Shown piece after piece: positions 1 through 5,815 of a stretch of 5,815 nt of DNA. A program made the translations under genes and the position numbers. Numbering within the stretch: position 1 is the first letter of the stretch; each line of letters starts with the position of its first letter. The notes under the pieces are model-generated. The model ran no database searches and was not told the DNA's origin. It saw nothing but the letters and a program-made list of their open reading frames with translations. Source of the stretch: an uncultured Clostridia bacterium (GTDB lineage: Bacteria > Bacillota > Clostridia > Christensenellales > Aristaeellaceae); contig CAMJXZ010000219.1 of the NCBI GenBank assembly GCA_946409855.1, forward strand, positions 1-5,815, in the 5' to 3' direction.

Positions 1-1762
1 AGCCCTTCTTGTAGGCGATGCGGGCAGCGGTCTTGAAGGCCATTTCAGAGGAGTCGACCGGGTGGTAGCTGCCGTCGTACAGCTTGGCATGGAGACCCAC
101 CATCGGGTAGCCGGCCAGAACGCCCTTGACGATGTTTTCGCGCAGGCCTTTTTCGACCGAGGGGATGAAGTTGCGGGGAACGGCGCCGCCGACGACCGCG
201 TCTTCAAACTCGAACTGCACATTGGTATCGCCCACGGGGGAGAACTCGATCCACACGTCGCCGAACTGACCGTGGCCGCCGGTCTGCTTCTTGTGACGGC
301 CCTGGACGGAAACGGTCTTGCGGATGGTTTCACGGTAGGGGATCCTGGGATCAGCCAGCACCGCGGTGGCGCCGAATTTGGAAGCCAGCTTGTTGCGGAT
401 GACGTCCAGGTGGAGTTCGCCCTGGCCGGAAAGCAGGGTTTCCAGGGTCTCGCTGTTCTTCTCGATCTTGATGGAGGGATCTTCTTCCATCAGGCGGGCC
501 AGGCCGGAGAAGACCTTGTCTTCTTCGCCCTGCTTGGAGGCGGAAACAGACTTGGACAGGCAGGGAACGGGATATTCGATGGCCGCGTAGCGGATCGGAT
601 TGGCCTGTTCGCAGAGGGTGTCGCCGGAAGCGGTCACAGACAGCTTGCTCAGCGCGGCGATGTCGCCGGCGATGACCTTTTCTGCGCCCTGCTGCTTCTT
701 GCCCCGCAGGAAGTAGACGCCGGCAGCCTTTTCAGCCTTTTCGGCGTTGCTGTTGTACAGCGCGGTGCCGGAGGTCAGGGTGCCGGAGCACACGCGGACC
801 AGGGACAGCTTGCCCACGAAGGGGTCGGCAATGGTCTTGAATACGAAAGCGGAGAAGGGCTCGCTGACGGAGGTCTTCCGGGTCGCTTCTTCGTTGGTCT
901 TGGGGTTGACGCCCTTGTTCACCACGTGTTCGGGGGAATGCATGGTCAGGATGGTGTTGAGCAGCGTGCGGATGCCGATGCCGGTCAGTGCGGAAACCGG
1001 GACCACGGGGACGATGGTACCGTCCTTGAGGCCGGCCTGGAAACCGGTGACGATCTCGTCATGGGTCAGTTCTTCGCCTTCCAGGTACTTCATCATCAGG
1101 TCGTCGTCGGCGCTGGCAGCGGCTTCGGTCAGCTCCGCCATGCCTTCTTCGATGGCGGAAGCCATGTCGCCGGGGATGGTGGTTTCTTTCCAGGCTTTGC
1201 CCGCGCCTTCATAGGCCTTGTTTTCCAGGATGTTGACGACGCCCTTGAAGGAAGCGCCGCTGCCGATGGGCAGAACGAGCGGCACGACGGAAGTGCCGAA
1301 CTTGTCGCGCAGGGCTTCCAGCACCTTGTGATAATCGGCGTTTTCACGGTCCATCTGGTTGACGATGAACATGCGGCAGATGTTGTCCAGCTTGCCGGCA
1401 TTGTCCCACGCCTTTTCGGCGCCGACCGTCACGCCGCTGACCGCGCCGACGACGATGCCGGCGGTCTCCACAACGCGCAGGGAAGCGATCGCGTCACCGA
1501 TGAAATCGAAATAACCGGGAACGTCAATCACGTTGATCTTCTTGTTCTTCCAGGTCAGCGGAGCCACGGAGGCGCTGATGGAAATACCGCGCTTGATTTC
1601 TTCGGGATCGTAGTCGGAAACGGTGGAACCGTCTTCCACCTTGCCCTGGCGGTCAATCAGTCCGGCAGCGAAAAGCATCGCTTCCGTCAGCGTTGTCTTG
1701 CCTTCGCTGCCATGCCCGAGCAAAGCAATGTTCCGGATATCAGTCGTTGCGAGTTCAGCCAT
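1..1762 (-). CDS. fusA: Elongation factor G-like translation GTPase (EF-G-2 type), C-terminus cut off by window edge
   Basis: The product is a ribosomal translocase-family GTPase, cytosolic, of which 587 residues are visible. The G domain has the P-loop GHGSEGKT at 16-23, switch-I RGISI at 58-62, G3 DVPGYFDF at 80-87 and G4 NQMD at 135-138. Domain III has SGQGELHLD at about 445-453. Domain IV has TGGHGQFGD at about 493-501 and ends in DSSEMAFKTAARIAYKKG at the window edge. EF-G is normally about 690 residues, so domain V is missing only because the window stops. The start at 1762 is preferred because an AGGGGG site lies 9 bases upstream; the in-frame ATG at 1771 touches that site. The G motifs differ from canonical EF-G (RGITI, DTPGH, NKMD), and the Tyr in place of the catalytic-loop His resembles Thermus EF-G-2. 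I therefore read it as a paralogue rather than the str-operon EF-G: no rpsL, rpsG or tuf is adjacent. It is divergently transcribed from the next gene. The family call is very secure; the exact role (translocation, recycling or neither) is not. Confidence 0.95.
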   Translation of the reverse strand, partial: MAELATTDIRNIALLGHGSEGKTTLTEAMLFAAGLIDRQGKVEDGSTVSDYDPEEIKRGISISASVAPLTWKNKKINVIDVPGYFDFIGDAIASLRVVETAGIVVGAVSGVTVGAEKAWDNAGKLDNICRMFIVNQMDRENADYHKVLEALRDKFGTSVVPLVLPIGSGASFKGVVNILENKAYEGAGKAWKETTIPGDMASAIEEGMAELTEAAASADDDLMMKYLEGEELTHDEIVTGFQAGLKDGTIVPVVPVSALTGIGIRTLLNTILTMHSPEHVVNKGVNPKTNEEATRKTSVSEPFSAFVFKTIADPFVGKLSLVRVCSGTLTSGTALYNSNAEKAEKAAGVYFLRGKKQQGAEKVIAGDIAALSKLSVTASGDTLCEQANPIRYAAIEYPVPCLSKSVSASKQGEEDKVFSGLARLMEEDPSIKIEKNSETLETLLSGQGELHLDVIRNKLASKFGATAVLADPRIPYRETIRKTVSVQGRHKKQTGGHGQFGDVWIEFSPVGDTNVQFEFEDAVVGGAVPRNFIPSVEKGLRENIVKGVLAGYPMVGLHAKLYDGSYHPVDSSEMAFKTAARIAYKKG

Positions 1763-1771
1763 TGCAATCAT

Positions 1772-1777
1772 CCCCCT
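1772..1777 (-). promoter_or_regulatory. Ribosome binding site of the EF-G-like gene
   Basis: On the minus strand the bases read AGGGGG. They are followed immediately by an ATG (1771-1769) and, 9 bases on, by a second in-frame ATG (1762-1760). Normal spacing selects the second ATG, giving a protein that begins MAELATTDIRN. Confidence 0.75.
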
Positions 1778-1847
1778 AAAAATATGATACAAAATAATAA
1801 ATAATGAAACAGATAATCCGCTTTGGAAAAACCTGAAATCATTGCTT

Positions 1848-1876
1848 ATTCTACCAAACAATCACTGTCAATGCAA
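1848..1876 (-). promoter_or_regulatory. Putative sigma-A promoter of the EF-G-like gene
   Basis: Reading the minus strand, TTGCAT (1876-1871) and TAGAAT (1853-1848) are separated by 17 bases. The -10 box is preceded by TGG, which makes an extended -10 (TGnTAGAAT). The -35 match is poor (3/6) and the -10 match good (5/6). A perfect TTGACA overlaps it at 1871-1866, but the hexamer 17 bases further on, TAAGCA, is weak. Either choice leaves an AT-rich leader of about 80 bases before the start codon. This was judged by eye only. Confidence 0.4.
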
Positions 1877-1903
1877 GCTTTTTGCCCGAAAAAGTTTCTG
1901 AAA

Positions 1904-2054
1904 GGGCCTGATGCCCGGCCGCGCCTGGGAATCAAAGGGAGAAAAGGAAGGTGAAACCCGTGCTTTTTCCGGGCGGGACGCCTTCCTGTCCGCCGGGCGG
2001 CGGGGTGCGCAGATGCCCCGATCATCCCGGCAGCTTGCCGGAAACCGGTTTTTT
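1904..2054 (+). other. GC-rich block of nested inverted repeats in the divergent intergenic region; possible structured RNA
   Basis: No convincing gene lies here. In the plus orientation several perfect helices nest or follow one another. GCCCGGC (1913-1919) pairs with GCCGGGC (1992-1998). Inside that, AGGAAGG (1945-1951) pairs with CCTTCCT (1981-1987), and inside that CCCG (1957-1960) pairs with CGGG (1970-1973). Then come CGGGG/CCCCG (2001-2005 with 2016-2020) and CCGGCA/TGCCGG (2027-2032 with 2036-2041). The last arm can instead form a short CCGG-AAA-CCGG hairpin (2038-2048) directly before six T's (2049-2054), which is terminator-like. The block lies upstream of both predicted promoters, so neither would transcribe it, and I found no good promoter of its own. 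It could be a small RNA, a leader from an unseen start, a DNA-level element, or chance pairing in GC-rich DNA. Confidence 0.25.
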
Positions 2055-2086
2055 CATCTTTTTTTTCATTTTTTGGCAATGGAACG

Positions 2087-2115
2087 TTGCGAATTCCGCT
2101 TTCTGAATGTATAAT
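2087..2115 (+). promoter_or_regulatory. Putative sigma-A promoter of the YbaK-family gene and the downstream cluster
   Basis: A perfect TATAAT at 2110-2115 lies 17 bases after TTGCGA (2087-2092, 4/6 match to TTGACA). A run of T-rich DNA (about 2049-2075) just upstream could act as an UP element. The predicted transcription start near 2122 leaves about 35 bases of leader, enough for the AGGGAG site at 2143-2148. A short inverted repeat AATAAA/TTTATT flanks the expected start site, but it is too weak to call an operator. Confidence 0.6.
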
Positions 2116-2155
2116 AAAAAGGTATAACTTTATTCAGCAGTCAGGGAGAAAGCCG

Positions 2156-2641
2156 ATGTCGTGGGATCGAGTGAAGGATTATCTCAAGCAGTTTGACGCG
2201 GATGAAAGAATGATCTCTTTTTCCGTATCCTCCGCGACGGTGGAACTGGCCGCGCAGGCGCTCAGGGTGGAGCCTGCCAGGATCGCGAAAACCCTCACTT
2301 TCCGCTGCGGAGACGGCTGTGTCGTGCTGGTGCTGGCAGGGGACGCGCGGGTGGACAACGGCCTTTTCAAAGCCCTGTTCCACGAAAAAGCGGTCATGCT
2401 GACGCCGGAACAGGTCACTTCCATGACCAGTCATTCGGTCGGCGGCGTCTGCCCGTTCGCCCTCAAGGAAGGAGTTCCTGTGTATCTGGATGTGTCGCTG
2501 AAACGGTTCGGCACGATCTTTCCGGCCGCCGGCACATCTTCCTCCGCCATCGAATTGACGCCGGAAGAGCTGTTCCGTTTTTCCGGGGCCAGGGACTGGA
2601 TCTGCGTATCCAAAGGCTGGCAGGACGCATCCGCGCAATGA
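2156..2641 (+). CDS. YbaK/EbsC-family aminoacyl-tRNA deacylase
   Basis: This 161-residue protein is the usual size for a free-standing YbaK/ProX editing domain. Family members hydrolyse mischarged tRNA (for example Cys- or Ala-tRNAPro) in the cytosol. Visible hallmarks are the conserved Lys in IAKTL (Lys45, matching the essential Lys of YbaK), LAGDARVDN at 60-68, the GGVCPFAL loop at 96-103, and GTSSSAIELTPEEL at 126-139, which matches the family's small-residue then SAIELTP signature. The start is ATG 2156, placed 7 bases after AGGGAG (2143-2148). A longer reading from TTG at 2087 would overlap the predicted promoter. It is the first gene of the plus-strand cluster and is followed after 42 bases, without a terminator, by the GntR gene. 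The exact tRNA substrate cannot be read from the sequence; several subfamilies (YbaK, YeaK, ProX, PrdX) share this fold. Confidence 0.9.
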   Translation: MSWDRVKDYLKQFDADERMISFSVSSATVELAAQALRVEPARIAKTLTFRCGDGCVVLVLAGDARVDNGLFKALFHEKAVMLTPEQVTSMTSHSVGGVCPFALKEGVPVYLDVSLKRFGTIFPAAGTSSSAIELTPEELFRFSGARDWICVSKGWQDASAQ

Positions 2642-2670
2642 AATTTAGGCCCAGATGACCGAATGATCCG

Positions 2671-2676
2671 GGAGGG
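2671..2676 (+). promoter_or_regulatory. Ribosome binding site selecting the GTG start of the GntR regulator
   Basis: GGAGGG lies 7 bases before GTG at 2684. The in-frame ATG at 2663 lies upstream of this site and has no comparable Shine-Dalgarno sequence, so the GTG is the better start. Confidence 0.75.
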
Positions 2677-2683
2677 ATATTTT

Positions 2684-3379
2684 GTGACCGATCAGTTTGA
2701 TATCCACAATGATGAAAACAAGCCGATCCGGGATATTGCTTATGAAAAGCTGAAGCATTCCATCATCACCGGCGAGCTTCCGCCGGGATACCGGATCGTG
2801 GAAACCGTTTACGCCAATAAGCTGCATATCAGCAGGACCCCGCTCCGGGAAGCGCTCCGGAAGCTGGAGCTGGAAGGCCTGGTTCAGTATGAGCTTCGCA
2901 AAGGCGTGATCGTATGCGCGTTCACCATCAGCGATATTGATGAGATATTTACGATCCGGAACGCCATGATGATGCTCCTGCTGCCGTCCGTGATCGAACA
3001 AGCCAGGCCGGAGGATATCCGCGCGCTCCGCGATGTCCTCAGGGATATGGACGTGGCGCTTTCCCGGCAGGACTGCGACGCGCTGGCGGTTTACAACCGG
3101 CAGTTCCACGGAAAAATGGAGCATATTTCCGACAAGAAGCGCATCCTGAACGTGATCGACAGCCAGGAGGAATATATCATTCGCTTTTCTTCCATCGCCA
3201 TTTCCAATTACAGACACCGCGAGCAGGCGCAATATGAGCATCACCAAATGGTGGACCTGATCGAGCAAAGGAACCTGGAAGGGCTTGAAAAGCTGATGAA
3301 CAGCCATCTGGAAGAAAGCCGGCAGACCTGCCTGGACGCCCTGCGGGGTAAACAGCGCGGCAAGTCGGAAGGCAGGTAA
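2684..3379 (+). CDS. GntR-family transcriptional regulator, FCD (FadR) subfamily
   Basis: This 231-residue protein starts at GTG 2684. The N-terminal winged helix-turn-helix spans about residues 14-78, with ITGELPPGYRIVE at 28-40 and SRTPLREALRKLELEGLV at 50-67, the classic GntR recognition region. An all-helical FCD ligand-binding domain follows (about 84-220) with FH at 141-142, EHH at 185-187 and MNSHL at 205-209, which supply the three His residues that usually hold a metal. The usual Asp four residues before the first His is Asn138 here. FCD proteins act as dimers and commonly sense carboxylic acids or amino-acid-related metabolites; the ligand cannot be told from sequence. The gene sits between the YbaK-like gene and the Lrp-type regulator on the same strand, so it may control its own cluster. 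The C-terminus ends in a short basic tail. Confidence 0.95.
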   Translation: MTDQFDIHNDENKPIRDIAYEKLKHSIITGELPPGYRIVETVYANKLHISRTPLREALRKLELEGLVQYELRKGVIVCAFTISDIDEIFTIRNAMMMLLLPSVIEQARPEDIRALRDVLRDMDVALSRQDCDALAVYNRQFHGKMEHISDKKRILNVIDSQEEYIIRFSSIAISNYRHREQAQYEHHQMVDLIEQRNLEGLEKLMNSHLEESRQTCLDALRGKQRGKSEGR

Positions 3380-3381
3380 AA

Positions 3382-3418
3382 CAATCATCTGCCCCGCTAC
3401 AAAAAAGTTTTATGATTG
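3382..3418 (+). promoter_or_regulatory. Perfect 7-bp inverted repeat overlapping a -10-like box upstream of the Lrp-type gene
   Basis: CAATCAT (3382-3388) and ATGATTG (3412-3418) form an exact inverted repeat with centres 30 bases apart, close to three DNA turns. The right arm overlaps TATGAT (3411-3416), a 5/6 match to a -10 box, but no decent -35 is seen at normal spacing. It lies in the 64-base gap between the GntR and Lrp-type genes. It could be an operator for either regulator, with an activated promoter. As RNA, a 23-base loop makes a terminator unlikely. Confidence 0.35.
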
Positions 3419-3443
3419 CTGACAGAAAGGAACTTATTGACGC

Positions 3444-3935
3444 ATGGAATCACTCAAACAGGAACTGCTCGAACTGCTGCAGGAGGACTGCCGCCTGCCG
3501 CTGGAAAAGCTCTCGGTGATGACCGGAGCGAAAATGGAGCTTGTCGCCCAGGCCATCGACGAGATGGAGAAAGACGGCGTGATCCTCCGCTACCGTCCGG
3601 TGGTCAACTGGGATAAGATGCATGTCAACCGGGTGGAAGCGATGATCGAGGTGCGGGTGACGCCGCAGCGGGATATGGGCTTTGACGCGATCGCCAGCAG
3701 GATTTACCGTTTCGACGAGGTCAAAAGCGTGTACCTGATGAGCGGCGCTTATGACCTGCTGGTGCTGGTGGAGGCATCCACCCTGAAGGACCTGGCCCTG
3801 TTTGTCAGCGAGAAGCTGTCCACGCTGGATACGGTGACCGGCACCGCCACCAGTTTTGTCCTCAAGCGCTACAAGCAGGACGGCGTCATTTTTGAAGGCC
3901 GTTCTTCCGACGGGAGGCTGGTTGTTTCCCCATGA
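3444..3935 (+). CDS. Lrp/AsnC-family transcriptional regulator (AlaR-like context)
   Basis: This 163-residue protein has the typical length and order of the family. An N-terminal helix-turn-helix (about 4-50, with the wing-proximal DGVILRYRPVVNW at 44-56) is followed by a RAM/effector domain (about 62-150). In the latter, SGAYDLLVLVEA at 100-111 is the glycine-containing turn that contributes to amino-acid binding and octamer assembly in this family. The upstream in-frame TGA at 3438-3440 makes ATG 3444 the first possible ATG; an AAGGAA motif ends about 11 bases before it, a rather long spacing. The stop codon overlaps the start of the aminotransferase as ATGA, implying coupled translation. 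An Lrp-family gene directly ahead of an aminotransferase matches B. subtilis alaR-alaT (yugG-yugH), so it probably controls the aminotransferase in response to an amino acid such as alanine. The ligand is inferred, not seen. Confidence 0.93.
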   Translation: MESLKQELLELLQEDCRLPLEKLSVMTGAKMELVAQAIDEMEKDGVILRYRPVVNWDKMHVNRVEAMIEVRVTPQRDMGFDAIASRIYRFDEVKSVYLMSGAYDLLVLVEASTLKDLALFVSEKLSTLDTVTGTATSFVLKRYKQDGVIFEGRSSDGRLVVSP

Positions 3936-5107
3936 GCGAACGATTTGTCTCCCCGCGGGTCAAAGATATTCCGCCCAGCGGGATACGCCGCTTTTTCGAT
4001 ATCGCCGGCACCATGCGGGATGTGATTTCCCTGGGCGTCGGCGAACCGGATTTTGTGACGCCCTACCATATCCGGAATGCCGCGATCGAATCCCTTCTGG
4101 CCGGTGAAACCCAGTATACGGCAAACCGCGGGCTCCTGCCGCTCCGGAAGGAAATCGCCGCTTATCTTTCCGACCGGATGCAGGTCAGCTACCGGCCTGA
4201 AACCGAGATCCTGGTGACGGTCGGCGCCAGCGAGGGCATCGACCTGTCGCTGCGCATGTGCGTGCGTCCGGGCGATGAAGTACTGATTCCGGACCCCGGA
4301 TACGTCAGCTACGCGCCCTGCGTGACGCTGGCGGGCGGGGTGCCCGTCCCGGTGAAGACCGAGATGAGCAATGCCTTCCGCCTGACCGCCGGGATGCTGG
4401 AGGCCGCCATTACCCCGCGCACCCGGGCGCTGATTTTTCCCTACCCGAACAATCCGACCGGCGTGGTGATGCGCAAAAGCGACCTGGAGAGCATCGTGCC
4501 GGTCATCGTCAGGCACGACCTTCTGGTGATCGCGGACGAGATTTACGGCGAGCTTACTTACGAAGGGGAACGGCACGTCTCCATCGCCTCGCTTCCCGGC
4601 ATGAAGGAAAGAACCGTGCTGCTGAACGGCTTTTCCAAAGCCTTTGCCATGACGGGCTGGCGGCTTGGGTTCGCCTGCGCCCCGGAGGCGATGATGGAAC
4701 AGATGAACAAGATCCATCAGTACACCATCATGTGCGCCCCCCGGCAAAGCCAGGTGGCCGCGATGCAGGCCCTCCGGAAAGGCCGGGAAAACAATTATCA
4801 GGATATAGAAACCATGCGCAGGAGCTATGACCGCCGCCGCCGCCTGATGGTTGACGCGCTGAACGGGATGGGGCTTGACTGCGTGATGCCCGAGGGCGCT
4901 TTTTACTGCTTCCCCTCCATCCGGCGGACCGGCCTGAGCAGCGATGAATTCTGCACAAGGCTTCTGAATGAAAAACGGGTGGTCTGCGTTCCCGGCACGG
5001 CGTTCGGCGCGGGCGGGGAAGGTTTTGTGCGCTGCTGCTACGCGACGGATATCGATCATATGACCGTCGCCTTCCAGCGGATGAAGGAATTTTTGGAATC
5101 CATATAA
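3932..5107 (+). CDS. Class I/II PLP-dependent aminotransferase (fold type I), probably AlaT/aspartate-type
   Basis: This 391-residue protein has the full length for the family. Visible features in order are ISLGVGEPDF at 32-41, YTANRGLLPLR at 62-72, the PLP-phosphate region GASEG at 98-102, Tyr124 in PDPGY, NNPTG at 173-177, Asp202 and Tyr205 in ADEIYGELTY, the Schiff-base Lys236 in FSKAFAMTGWRLG (234-246), and the substrate-carboxylate Arg367 in GFVRCCYATD. All catalytic residues are present, so the enzyme should be active. It would transfer an amino group between an amino acid and a 2-oxoacid in the cytosol. The start ATG overlaps the stop of the Lrp-type regulator, with no strong separate ribosome site, so translation is probably coupled. 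The pairing suggests alanine/pyruvate:glutamate transamination as in YugH/AlaT, but aspartate or aromatic substrates are possible: the subfamily cannot be settled by motif alone. Confidence 0.95.
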   Translation: MSERFVSPRVKDIPPSGIRRFFDIAGTMRDVISLGVGEPDFVTPYHIRNAAIESLLAGETQYTANRGLLPLRKEIAAYLSDRMQVSYRPETEILVTVGASEGIDLSLRMCVRPGDEVLIPDPGYVSYAPCVTLAGGVPVPVKTEMSNAFRLTAGMLEAAITPRTRALIFPYPNNPTGVVMRKSDLESIVPVIVRHDLLVIADEIYGELTYEGERHVSIASLPGMKERTVLLNGFSKAFAMTGWRLGFACAPEAMMEQMNKIHQYTIMCAPRQSQVAAMQALRKGRENNYQDIETMRRSYDRRRRLMVDALNGMGLDCVMPEGAFYCFPSIRRTGLSSDEFCTRLLNEKRVVCVPGTAFGAGGEGFVRCCYATDIDHMTVAFQRMKEFLESI

Positions 5108-5123
5108 GAGGGGTTTATCTGAA

Positions 5124-5815
5124 ATGAGAAACAAGTGTCTTTGGCTGGTCAGCCTGATGCTGTGCCTGATATTCTGCATGCCGGGAGGCCTTGCAACGGA
5201 ACCGGAACCGGACATTGTGACGGAATGGCCGCAGGATACTTCAGCCACCCCGGCGCCTGCTTCGACCCCGGTGCCCGCCGCGACCGCCAAAACGGCGGAC
5301 AATAAACAGTCCGGCACGATGAGCATCACGCTGACCTTTACCGGGGACCTGACCATCGGCACCAATTACAAAGCCTACCGGAACATGAACGCTTCCATCT
5401 TCGGGAAGGAACTCAAGCGGCAGGGCAACAATCCTGCTTTCTTCCTGCGCAATATTAAGGAAATCCTTCTGTCGGACGACCTGACGGTGGTCAATTTTGA
5501 GGGAACGCTGGCGGACACCGTGGTGATCCCGGGCAGCAAACGCGGCAACGAGTTCCTGTTCCTGGCGCCGACCAGCTATGCCGAAACGCTGCTCCCCAAC
5601 GGGATCGAAATGGCGACGCTGGAAAACAACCACGTGATGGATTTCGGGGAAGACGGCTATCAGAGCACCATCCGTTCCCTGCAGAACGCCGGCGTGGTCT
5701 GCGCCAATTCCACCGGCGCGGGCATTTATGAGATCAGCGGCATCAAAATCGGCGTGCTGGCCTACCAGACCTTCAACGGCGGATATGACCGGATTTACGC
5801 ATACCTGGAGCAGGA
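5124..5815 (+). CDS. CapA-family (PGA_cap) exported protein, 3' end beyond window
   Basis: The first 230 residues are visible. An N-terminal signal peptide has a short basic start (MRNK), a hydrophobic core (about 5-20) and likely cleavage after GLA at 22-24. The Cys at 18 is preceded by Phe, so it is not a good lipobox. A Thr/Pro/Ala-rich linker follows (about 39-60), then the CapA metallophosphatase-like domain. Its motifs are LTFTGDLTIG at 70-79, VNFEGTLAD at 123-131 and ENNHVMDFGEDGY at 167-179, which together form the expected metal-site loops. The start ATG lies 10 bases after AGAGGGG and 16 bases after the aminotransferase stop, so co-transcription is likely. CapA is named for poly-gamma-glutamate capsule synthesis, but stand-alone members in clostridia have mostly unknown roles and no capB or capC is seen here. 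It most probably acts outside the membrane. Confidence 0.92.
   Translation, partial: MRNKCLWLVSLMLCLIFCMPGGLATEPEPDIVTEWPQDTSATPAPASTPVPAATAKTADNKQSGTMSITLTFTGDLTIGTNYKAYRNMNASIFGKELKRQGNNPAFFLRNIKEILLSDDLTVVNFEGTLADTVVIPGSKRGNEFLFLAPTSYAETLLPNGIEMATLENNHVMDFGEDGYQSTIRSLQNAGVVCANSTGAGIYEISGIKIGVLAYQTFNGGYDRIYAYLEQ

Noticed and set aside
62..1804. A 580-residue open frame on the plus strand opposite the EF-G-like gene
   Set aside because: It is an antisense shadow of a gene with all EF-G motifs. Its composition is rich in Gly, Ala, Asp and His, as expected of reverse-complemented biased codons, and no family is recognisable.
1926..2054. Possible cobalamin riboswitch (GGGAA, GGTGAAA and a GCCGGAAACCGG string resembling a B12 box)
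   Set aside because: The conserved core between the helices (the CCCGC-ACTG element) is missing, the box differs at several positions, and the downstream genes have no link to B12.
1846..2079. A 77-residue minus-strand frame in the divergent intergenic region
   Set aside because: It begins at TTG without a Shine-Dalgarno site, has low-complexity Lys/Arg-rich sequence, and overlaps the inverted-repeat block and the predicted promoter of the EF-G-like gene.
1911..2114. A 67-residue plus-strand frame across the inverted-repeat block
   Set aside because: It has no ribosome binding site and no recognisable motif, and it runs through the T-rich tract and the ybaK-type promoter.
3401..3418. Intrinsic terminator after the GntR gene
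   Set aside because: The inverted repeat has a 23-base loop and its T's lie inside the loop rather than after the stem.
5175..5177. Lipoprotein lipobox Cys in the CapA-like signal peptide
   Set aside because: The Cys at residue 18 follows Phe, where a small residue is needed. The GLA before residue 25 fits ordinary signal peptidase cleavage better.
3869..5365. A 498-residue open frame on the minus strand opposite the Lrp, aminotransferase and CapA-like genes
   Set aside because: It spans three well-supported plus-strand genes, is His/Gly/Pro-rich without recognisable motifs, and is best explained by G/C-biased third positions.

Overview
This window looks like ordinary chromosome from a moderately GC-rich Firmicute, most likely a Clostridia-type gut or rumen anaerobe. 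That placement is inferred from strong purine-rich Shine-Dalgarno sites, a GTG start, G/C-rich third codon positions, an EF-G-2-like factor with a Tyr in the G3 motif, and an Lrp-regulator/aminotransferase pair like the one in Bacillus. No named species can be supported. I see no tRNA, rRNA, CRISPR array, insertion sequence or phage gene.

Layout. The minus strand from 1762 down past base 1 carries most of an elongation-factor-G-like translation GTPase, whose C-terminal roughly 100 residues lie outside the window. A divergent intergenic region of about 390 bases follows. It holds a plausible promoter for each flanking gene and, between them, a GC-rich stretch (about 1904-2054) with nested perfect inverted repeats ending in a T-run. 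This is the least explained part of the window. From 2156 onward everything is on the plus strand with short gaps: a YbaK/EbsC-type aminoacyl-tRNA deacylase, a GntR/FCD transcription regulator, an Lrp/AsnC regulator, a class I/II PLP aminotransferase, and the first 230 residues of an exported CapA-type protein that runs off the end.

How the genes fit together. The Lrp-type gene and the aminotransferase overlap by four bases (ATGA), so they are very probably translationally coupled. The arrangement resembles the alaR-alaT (yugG-yugH) pair of Bacillus subtilis, where an Lrp-family protein controls an alanine aminotransferase. The GntR regulator ahead of them could add a second metabolite-responsive input. 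A 7-bp inverted repeat sits in the only sizeable gap of the plus-strand cluster, between the two regulator genes, and its right arm overlaps a -10-like hexamer. The CapA-like gene starts 16 bases after the aminotransferase and is probably co-transcribed. The cluster thus joins amino-acid metabolism, tRNA quality control and a cell-surface protein; whether that is functional or just shared transcription cannot be decided here.

The long open frames antisense to the EF-G-like gene and to the Lrp/aminotransferase genes are codon-bias shadows and are not annotated.
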